Assembly (NCBI RefSeq): GCF_014200675.1 | Contig: NZ_JACHCI010000018.1 | Location: forward strand, 61,361 to 125,360 | DNA: 64,000 nt | Reading direction: 5' to 3' | Origin: Janthinobacterium saanense | GTDB lineage: Bacteria > Pseudomonadota > Gammaproteobacteria > Burkholderiales > Burkholderiaceae_D | In this document: positions 58,190 through 64,000 of the stretch, piece by piece | Numbering within the stretch: position 1 is the first letter of the stretch | Layout of the letters: each line of letters opens with the position of its first letter | The notes under the pieces: model-generated | The model's input: the letters and a program-made list of their open reading frames with translations, nothing else | Databases searched by the model: none | What the model was told of the DNA's origin: nothing | Program-made: the position numbers and the translations under genes

Positions 58190-58840
58190 ATGATTACCGA
58201 TCAGCTTGCCCAGTATTACGCCACCATCGCGCAGCAGTACGAGCGCGTCTATGACAAGCCCGAACGCCAGGAAGACCTGGAAGTGTTGCGCGACAAGGTG
58301 GCTGACGCCCTGGAAGGCCACACCGTGCTGGAACTGGCGTGCGGCACCGGCTACTGGACGGAAGTGATTGCCGAGACGGCCGATGCCGTGCTGGCCACCG
58401 ATATCACGGATGAAATGCTGGCGCTGGCCCAGGCACGCGGCTTGCCCGACAACGTGACGTTTGCCAAACTCGATGCGTTTAAATTATCCGACGACCTGGT
58501 GGGGAAATTTACTGCCGTGTTTGCCGGTTTCTGGTGGTCGCATGTCAAGCGCGAAGACCAGGAAAAGTATCTGAAGCAATTGCGCAGCAAGCTGGGCAAG
58601 GATATCTTGCTGGTGCTGATCGATAATTCCTATGTTGATGGCAGCAGCACGGTCATTGCGCGCACCGACCTGGAAGGCAATACCCACCAGTTCCGTACGA
58701 CGGATGGCGGCGAGCGTTATGAAGTGCTGAAGAATTTCCCTTCGGACAGCCACCTGCGCAAGAAGTTTGCCCATTCGGCCCGCGAAATCCGCATGAAGCG
58801 TCTCGAGTATTACTGGCTGCTGAGCTGCCGCCTGAAATAA
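58190..58840 (+). CDS. class I SAM-dependent methyltransferase
   Basis: A 216-residue Rossmann-fold methyltransferase of unknown target. Motif I is LELACGTGYWTEVIA and TDITDEMLALA follows. ATG at 58190 has AGAGAAGAA upstream. It is single-domain and close in size to small-molecule methyltransferases. Confidence 0.88.
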   Translation: MITDQLAQYYATIAQQYERVYDKPERQEDLEVLRDKVADALEGHTVLELACGTGYWTEVIAETADAVLATDITDEMLALAQARGLPDNVTFAKLDAFKLSDDLVGKFTAVFAGFWWSHVKREDQEKYLKQLRSKLGKDILLVLIDNSYVDGSSTVIARTDLEGNTHQFRTTDGGERYEVLKNFPSDSHLRKKFAHSAREIRMKRLEYYWLLSCRLK

Positions 58841-58864
58841 GGCTGGCTAGCCCCGCAGCACCAG

Positions 58865-58887
58865 ACCGCCCACGGGCGGTTTTTTTT
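58865..58887 (+). terminator. terminator after the methyltransferase gene
   Basis: CCGCCC-AC-GGGCGG stem followed by eight T. Confidence 0.85.
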
Positions 58888-59060
58888 CGCCTGTTTCTTT
58901 GTAGTAAGTTGTAAAAAAGCTGAGTAAAGAGGTTGTGAAAATGGATGTGCAATAAAACAACACTTGTCTTTGTCATATTGTTGAAGCATTTGCTAGGCAT
59001 GATTCGTTTCGGTATCCAAGCAGCAACAAATCTTGTCCAACTTAATATAGAGAATCTCAA

Positions 59061-60068
59061 GTGAAAAAAATTACTCTGGCAGCACTGATCATCGGCGCCT
59101 TCGCCACTTCCGCACAGGCGCAATCGAATGTGACCGTCTACGGCGTAGTCGACCTCGGTATTGCCAAAACCACGGGTGGTGCATTGCTGGAACGTGAAAA
59201 CCAGGCTTCGCGCCTCGGTTTCAAAGGCACGGAAGATCTGGGTAACGGCTTGAAAGCCATTTTCAACCTGGAAAGCGAATTCAAGGCTGACACCGGCGCG
59301 CTTGCTACCGTCAGCACCACCTCCACCACCTTGTTTGACCGCCAGGCATGGGTCGGCCTGACCGGCAACTTCGGTACCGTCTACCTGGGCCGTACCAAGG
59401 ACTTGATCGACGGCACTCTGGCGCGCGTCGATCCATTCAACACCTACGGCGTGATCGGCAAGATCAATGAGCCAGTCATGCGCGGCGGCCAGTCGCCTAA
59501 CGGCGCCCAAGCCATTCCAAGCGCCTCGGTAGTTGGCGCATCGCGCGTCAGCAATGCTGTCACTTATAACAGCCCATCATTCAGCGGCTTCGTCATCAGC
59601 GGCCAATATGTCGCCAGCGAAATCAAAGATGCGGATTCCGGCTTCAGCGCGCTGGTCACGTTTGACGATGGCCCAGCCAGCGCACACGCCGGCTACCAGA
59701 GAAAAGTACAGATCGCAGCCAATGCGATCCCTGAACCTAAATTGTGGATCGTCGGTGGCGGCTATAAATTCGGCCCAGCCAAAGTCACGCTCGATTACTC
59801 GAAAGCTGATACCGATGTGGCCGCTACCGGTACCTTCAAGAACTTCTTGCTGGGCCTGGCTTACGACATCGGCGGTGGTGCGATCAAGGCCAGCTATGTG
59901 AAGCAAAAGCAAGACAGCAGCACTGTCAGCGGCAAGGAAACGGCCAAGGCCTACGGCCTGGGCTACGACTACCCGCTGTCGAAGCGTACTGCCGTGTACG
60001 GTTACGCCGGCCGCGATCAATTCAGCGAAAAATCGGTGTACCAGCTGGGCATGACCCACAAGTTCTAA
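59061..60068 (+). CDS. general porin, Gram-negative (Porin_4 type)
   Basis: A 335-residue outer-membrane 16-strand barrel. Signal MKKITLAALIIGAFATSAQA, then VTVYGVVDLGIAKTTGG and RLGFKGTEDLGNGLKAIF, classic for Burkholderiales porins, and a C-terminal Phe (GMTHKF) for BAM recognition. The start is GTG, preceded by AGAGAA. Single gene. Confidence 0.93.
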   Translation: MKKITLAALIIGAFATSAQAQSNVTVYGVVDLGIAKTTGGALLERENQASRLGFKGTEDLGNGLKAIFNLESEFKADTGALATVSTTSTTLFDRQAWVGLTGNFGTVYLGRTKDLIDGTLARVDPFNTYGVIGKINEPVMRGGQSPNGAQAIPSASVVGASRVSNAVTYNSPSFSGFVISGQYVASEIKDADSGFSALVTFDDGPASAHAGYQRKVQIAANAIPEPKLWIVGGGYKFGPAKVTLDYSKADTDVAATGTFKNFLLGLAYDIGGGAIKASYVKQKQDSSTVSGKETAKAYGLGYDYPLSKRTAVYGYAGRDQFSEKSVYQLGMTHKF

Positions 60069-60093
60069 GTTTCACAGGTATCGGGTATGCAAG

Positions 60094-60119
60094 AAAGGCG
60101 CTCTTTGGAGCGCCTTTTT
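60094..60119. terminator. bidirectional terminator porin / sensor kinase
   Basis: AAAGGCGCTC and GAGCGCCTTT arms, short loop, with T run on the right. Confidence 0.85.
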
Positions 60120-60131
60120 CTTATTGTGCAG

Positions 60132-61289
60132 CTATTCCGCCGCCGCCATTTCTGTATAGATGGGTAGCAAGATATCGATGCGTGTGCCCAGCAGTTCGCC
60201 GTCGGCGCCGATCTGGATATTGCCGTTCAAGCCCCAGACTCTTTCGCGCATGCCCAGCAAACCCAGCGACGCCGCCTTTTTCATATCCTGGTCTGCAATG
60301 CCTTTGCCGTCATCCTGTATCGTAATGGCCAGGCTGGAATCGATGCGGTGCAGGGCGATGGTGATATGGCTCGCTTCGGCATGGCGCGCGATATTGGTCA
60401 GCGCCTCTTGCACGATACGGTAGACGGCCGTGCTGCGGATGTCATCGAGCACCAGCTCGGCTTCGTCGGCCAGCAAGTCGAAGTGCACGGCCTGGCGCAG
60501 TAAAAAATCCTGCCGTAGTTTTTGCAGGGCAAAATAAAGTCCCCCTTCATCGAGCGCGCGCGGCCGCAGGTTGCCGGCGATGCGGCGCAAGGAACTGATG
60601 GCTGTCACCAGCAAACCATCCATGCTGAGCAGCAGCTTTTGCAAGGTCGGCGTCATGTCGGCATGTTGTTGCGCCATGGTCAGGTCGACACGCAGGGTGG
60701 CCAGCAATTGCCCCAGGTCGTCATGCAGCTCGCGCGCGATATGCCGGCGCTCTTCTTCGCGTATGGTTTGCAGGGCATTCGACAATTCGCGCAGTTGCGA
60801 AAAGGAACGGGCCAGTTGTTCATGCACCTGCTTGCGCGCGCTGATATCGCGCACCAGGATGGTGTATACGCCCAGCTCGCCTTCCTGCATGCCCGACAGC
60901 GTGCCTTCCAGTGGAAACAGGGCGCCATCGCTGCGCTTGCCGGTCAGGGTGTAATCGGTGGCGCGCCGGCCGGCCAGACGCAATTCCTGGCGAATGTCGC
61001 CGAATGGTCCGCCGCCGTCGTGGCCGCCCAAGTTGCGCAAGTCGCGCAGAATGTAATGTCCCAGCGGCATGCCACACATGGCTTGTGGTGAGCTGGCGAA
61101 CAGGCTGGCCGCAGCCAGATTGGCGTGCAGGATGATTTGCTCGCTGTCGACGTTGATGATGGCCAGCCCCTGTGTTTTCTGCTGCCGGGTAGGTGGCGGC
61201 TGGTAGCGCAGATACAGCATGGCGGCGAGTGAGGCCGCCAGCCCGAGTGGCAAAAAGCGTGACAGTCTGGAACTGCCTTGGGTCGGCAT
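60132..61289 (-). CDS. orphan PAS sensor histidine kinase (NarL-type partner class)
   Basis: A 385-residue membrane-anchored kinase. One N-terminal membrane helix (FLPLGLAASLAAMLYLRY), a PAS domain about 38-150, HisKA_3 with ERRHIARELHDDLGQLLA (phospho-His), and HATPase_c with VQEALTNIARHAEA and DDGKGI, ending LGLLGMRERVWGLNG. AGGAG precedes the ATG. Kinases of this class pair with NarL/FixJ regulators; none is encoded nearby. Confidence 0.92.
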   Translation of the reverse strand: MPTQGSSRLSRFLPLGLAASLAAMLYLRYQPPPTRQQKTQGLAIINVDSEQIILHANLAAASLFASSPQAMCGMPLGHYILRDLRNLGGHDGGGPFGDIRQELRLAGRRATDYTLTGKRSDGALFPLEGTLSGMQEGELGVYTILVRDISARKQVHEQLARSFSQLRELSNALQTIREEERRHIARELHDDLGQLLATLRVDLTMAQQHADMTPTLQKLLLSMDGLLVTAISSLRRIAGNLRPRALDEGGLYFALQKLRQDFLLRQAVHFDLLADEAELVLDDIRSTAVYRIVQEALTNIARHAEASHITIALHRIDSSLAITIQDDGKGIADQDMKKAASLGLLGMRERVWGLNGNIQIGADGELLGTRIDILLPIYTEMAAAE

Positions 61290-61436
61290 ATGCGGCTCCT
61301 GGCGACGAATCAGGGAATCAATGCATCAATAAATCAATGACACACTAAGTCGACTCTAGACCAGTTCGCGGGGAAGGGCTTGATGTGGCGCAGACAGCGC
61401 CGCCCCGGTCGGCGCCGGGCGGCGAAATGGGTGTGT

Positions 61437-62201
61437 TTACATTTGCTTGAACAGGTGCAGGAAGCTGCGGCTCACTTCCAGCTTGTCGGTCTTGCCTTTG
61501 ATCAGCACCAGATGGCGGCCGCGTATGTCGCGCGTAACACCTTCGATGGCATTCACATTGACCAGCGTGGCGCGGTGGATTTGCCAGAACAGCGATGGAT
61601 CGAGTTCTTCCGCCAGGTCCCGCACCGGCTTGCGTATCAGCGCCTCGTATTTGGCGGTTTGCACGCAGGTATATTTTTCGTCCGAGCGGAAGAACAGGAT
61701 TTCTTCCACCGGGATCATGCGCAAATCCTGGCCTATGCTGGCCTGTATCCACTGCAGATAAGCGGGTTTGGCTTTGGCGGTCATCTTTTCGGCCAGTTGC
61801 GACAGCATGGCCGTCACGCTGCTGTTGACGTCCAGCGCAGGTTTGTTCAAATGGGTCTTCAGGCGTTCGACCGTGACCAGCAAGCGTTCGTGCTCGGGCG
61901 GCTTGAGCACATAGTCGACGGCGCCCCGCTCGAAGGCTTCGACCGCGTGGCTATCGTAGGCCGTGACGAACACGATGTGGCTCTTGCTGCCAATCACTTG
62001 CGCCGCTTCCATGCCCGTCTTGCCCGGCATGCGGATATCGAGAAAGGTAAAGTCCGGCTTGAGTTGATCGACCAGCTCGATCGCTTCGTCGCCATTCTTG
62101 GCTTCGCCGATGATTTCCAGTTCAGGCCAGGCCTGGCCCAGGCGCAAACGCAACTGGTCGCGCATCAGTCTTTCGTCGTCGGCAATAATAGCGGTAGGCA
62201 T
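61437..62201 (-). CDS. LytTR response regulator
   Basis: A 254-residue AlgR/LytR-type regulator. The receiver has acidic Asp8-Asp9 and phospho-Asp55 (FLDIRMPG). The LytTR domain about 150-254 includes FFRSDEKYTCVQT and HRATLVNVNAIEG. It is paired with the kinase gene 81 bases upstream and serves as the intact comparison for the fusion gene at 33781. Confidence 0.93.
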   Translation of the reverse strand: MPTAIIADDERLMRDQLRLRLGQAWPELEIIGEAKNGDEAIELVDQLKPDFTFLDIRMPGKTGMEAAQVIGSKSHIVFVTAYDSHAVEAFERGAVDYVLKPPEHERLLVTVERLKTHLNKPALDVNSSVTAMLSQLAEKMTAKAKPAYLQWIQASIGQDLRMIPVEEILFFRSDEKYTCVQTAKYEALIRKPVRDLAEELDPSLFWQIHRATLVNVNAIEGVTRDIRGRHLVLIKGKTDKLEVSRSFLHLFKQM

Positions 62202-62282
62202 AGTCGTTTTTATGTGTCTCGTGGAAATTGATTATTCAATGGATTAGCGTTTTTATCAACTGCTGTGTGATCTTCTGTGATC

Positions 62283-63590
62283 TTATTTGGACAGTTGATA
62301 GGGCACTTCGATCACGGCACACACGCCGCTCGGTTGATTGGGCGTGATGGTCAGGCTGCCCTGATCGCCGTGCAACAGTTTCAAACGTTCACGGATGGTG
62401 GGCAAGCCCAGGCCCGTGCCATCGCTGGGCACGACACCAAAGCCGAGTCCATCGTCGGTGACCGTGACGCGCAGCTTGCTGTGGGCGACCTCGGCCACGA
62501 TGCGCAGGGTGCCGCCTTCCGGTTTGACTTCCAGGCCATGCTTGATGGCATTTTCCACCATCGATTGCAGCATCATCGGCGGGAAGGCGGCGGTGCGCAA
62601 GCCGTCGGGTATCTGGAAATCGACCGTCAGGCGTTCTTCCATGCGCATTTTGAGCAGGTTCAAATAAGCTTGCACCATGTCTGCTTCGCGGCCCAGGTTG
62701 GTGATCAGGGCGTTGTCCCGCATTTGCGGCAAGACTGCCCGCAGATACTGGATCAGGCTGCGCTGCATCTTGGCGGCGCGCGGCGGATCGGTCTGGATCA
62801 GGTGTTCGACCGAGGCGAGGGTGTTGAACAAAAAGTGCGGCTCGACTTGCGCCTGCATCATTTGCATCTTCGCTTCGCTCAGCTGGCGCTGCATGGAGGC
62901 GCGCTCCGCCGCTTCATTGGCGGTCACCGTTTCCGCTTCCGCCCGTTTCTTGCCGCCAACCAAAGCTTTCATGGCGAACAGGGCCAGCACCAGCAAGGAC
63001 ACAAAGCTTTTGAACCAGGTGGACGCCTGCTTGTGATAACGCGACACCTTTTGCTCAGCCGCATCGTCCACGGCTTCTTCGATGGCATTTGACAATTCTT
63101 CGCCGATTTGTGGCGGCAACTCAATATGTACTTCTTCACCGGAAGCATGGGTGGTCACCGGATAATTCGGTTTGGCAGCTGGGGCCGGTGGCTTGGGTGG
63201 GGCTGGCGGTTCGGTTCTTTGCTCGCCCTCAGCCGTGTTGTCATCCTTGTCTGGCGTGTCCGGTGTGTCGGGCGTCTCGCTGGCGCCGCTGTTGCGGCGA
63301 TTCTTGCTGCTGCGCGGATTGAAATGGATGCCTGTATCGTCGATCAGGATATTGGTATCGCCCGAGCCCTTGCTGGCGCGCTTGTTCGACTTGATCACCA
63401 CTTCTTCATCTGTGCCGGATGAGAACAATTCATCTTGCAGGATGGAGCCGGCAATCAGGGCCAGGGCGGCGAACAGGAAAAACTTCCACCAGGATAATTG
63501 GGTGACCCAGGTCGTGGTCGCGTCGAATGCCCGTTGCAGCCAGGCGAGGATGGCTTTCAATAATTGTGGCGGGCTGGAAATCGGAAACAT
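62283..63590 (-). CDS. LytS-type sensor histidine kinase
   Basis: A 435-residue membrane kinase. Helix 1 about 35-50, a periplasmic segment about 51-190 that is Asp/Pro-rich with a DTPDTPDTPDK run, helix 2 about 195-212, then a coiled coil and His_kinase domain: EPHFLFNTLASVEHL (phospho-His) and HATPase with VENAIKHGLE and DDGLGFG. Partner of the LytTR regulator downstream. Start ATG at 63590 without a strong ribosome site. Confidence 0.92.
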   Translation of the reverse strand: MFPISSPPQLLKAILAWLQRAFDATTTWVTQLSWWKFFLFAALALIAGSILQDELFSSGTDEEVVIKSNKRASKGSGDTNILIDDTGIHFNPRSSKNRRNSGASETPDTPDTPDKDDNTAEGEQRTEPPAPPKPPAPAAKPNYPVTTHASGEEVHIELPPQIGEELSNAIEEAVDDAAEQKVSRYHKQASTWFKSFVSLLVLALFAMKALVGGKKRAEAETVTANEAAERASMQRQLSEAKMQMMQAQVEPHFLFNTLASVEHLIQTDPPRAAKMQRSLIQYLRAVLPQMRDNALITNLGREADMVQAYLNLLKMRMEERLTVDFQIPDGLRTAAFPPMMLQSMVENAIKHGLEVKPEGGTLRIVAEVAHSKLRVTVTDDGLGFGVVPSDGTGLGLPTIRERLKLLHGDQGSLTITPNQPSGVCAVIEVPYQLSK

Positions 63591-63800
63591 GGAGATGCTT
63601 TCAGGTGCAAGAGTTAATCGACGCAGCGGGCAAGTTTAACTGAATGCCCATTGTTTTTTGCGCTATCGCTGTTCTACGTCAAAAGCCGATGTTGCTACTT
63701 TGCCCCAAGTCGGCATGCGCCGCCATGTGCATGCGACAGGCTGCATAAAACGCACGCTGAAGTGAAGCGGGGCTGGCTAGGCGGTATCTATAAATAGCCC

Positions 63801-63829
63801 TTGCGGCGCCGGCTAGCCTTGGCTATAAT
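63801..63829 (+). promoter_or_regulatory. rRNA promoter P1
   Basis: TTGCGG, 17-base spacer, perfect TATAAT at 63824-63829, then a GC-rich discriminator CGCCCCC, as expected for a ppGpp-sensitive rRNA promoter. Confidence 0.7.
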
Positions 63830-63886
63830 TCGCCCCCTCGCTGAACGATGCATGCAAATGCTGAATGAAGCGAGTAAAAAAGAAGG

Positions 63887-63915
63887 TTGACGAAATGTGC
63901 GAAACGCTTCATACT
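63887..63915 (+). promoter_or_regulatory. rRNA promoter P2 candidate
   Basis: TTGACG, 17-base spacer, CATACT. The -35 is near-consensus; the -10 is moderate. Confidence 0.5.
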
Positions 63916-63978
63916 CTTCCTTCTTCGCAGCTGACAAACACAACGCTTTGTCGATAGCGCGAAAGTAATACTGAATAC

Positions 63979-63991
63979 GGTTCTTTAACAA
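63979..63991 (+). promoter_or_regulatory. boxA antitermination site of an rRNA leader
   Basis: GGTTCTTTAACAA matches the conserved rRNA boxA (TGCTCTTTAACA) closely. It sits about 70 bases after P2 and just before the expected 16S start. Confidence 0.8.
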
Positions 63992-64000
63992 TTAACAGTC

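Larger units (their letters stand above)
63591..64000 (+). other. rRNA operon upstream region
   Basis: 410 bases ahead of an rRNA operon. The first 200 show nothing I can name; promoters and boxA, listed separately, fill the rest. The 16S gene itself is outside. Confidence 0.7.

Noticed and set aside
63887..64000. Possible start of 16S rRNA within the window
   Set aside because: Only promoters, leader and boxA are visible; the conserved 16S 5' end does not appear before the window ends.

Overview
The window looks like a chromosomal piece of a betaproteobacterium of the family Oxalobacteraceae (Janthinobacterium/Massilia/Duganella group). The evidence is high GC with short AT-rich promoter gaps, several PEP-CTERM-sorted exoproteins, an APS-type assimilatory sulfate pathway controlled by a CysB-type regulator, Burkholderiales-type porin, LptFG and ClpSA genes, and an rRNA-operon leader at the right edge. 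The genus is an inference. No insertion sequence, prophage, CRISPR array or tRNA was seen.

Left part (1-10.4 kb): secreted and envelope proteins. These are a TIGR03790-like protein, four short or medium PEP-CTERM proteins (one more lies at 20.6 kb, included in this count), a very large ExeM/NucH-type extracellular nuclease, a 1050-residue subtilase with its own I9 propeptide, and a free-standing I9 propeptide-like protein beside it. From 10.8 to 20.4 kb is one tightly overlapping operon for a secretion or pilus machine. It combines T2SS parts (GspG, GspF, GspE, a lipoprotein secretin and three more pseudopilin-like proteins) with an inner-membrane platform that looks like PilM/N/O/P rather than GspL/M/C. 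The neighbouring nuclease and protease are plausible but untested substrates.

Middle part (21-46 kb): housekeeping genes (murJ, rpsT, an RluE-like pseudouridine synthase, icd, cspA, clpS-clpA, exodeoxyribonuclease III, pepA) mixed with accessory genes. The accessory genes include a repeat protein with a nearly identical 219-bp duplication, a tricorn-like S41 protease, and a membrane protein that appears to be an in-frame deletion fusion of a LytS-type kinase and its LytTR regulator. There is also a PrpR-like sigma-54 activator coupled to a PhyH-type dioxygenase, a five-module PAS-GGDEF-EAL protein, and a cluster of small genes (DUF1653, CreA, a lipoprotein). A roughly 118-bp imperfect palindromic repeat separates that lipoprotein from pepA.

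Right part (46-64 kb): lptF-lptG overlap with a CbiX-like chelatase gene, which overlaps a Stealth-type phosphotransferase gene. Convergent to them runs the assimilatory sulfate operon: TSUP exporter, cysI, DUF934, cysH, cysD, cysN, cobA. cysB is divergent from it. CobA and perhaps CbiX would make siroheme for CysI. Then come a methyltransferase, a porin, an orphan NarL-type sensor kinase, an intact LytS/LytTR pair, and tandem rRNA promoters with boxA. The 16S gene itself lies beyond the right edge.
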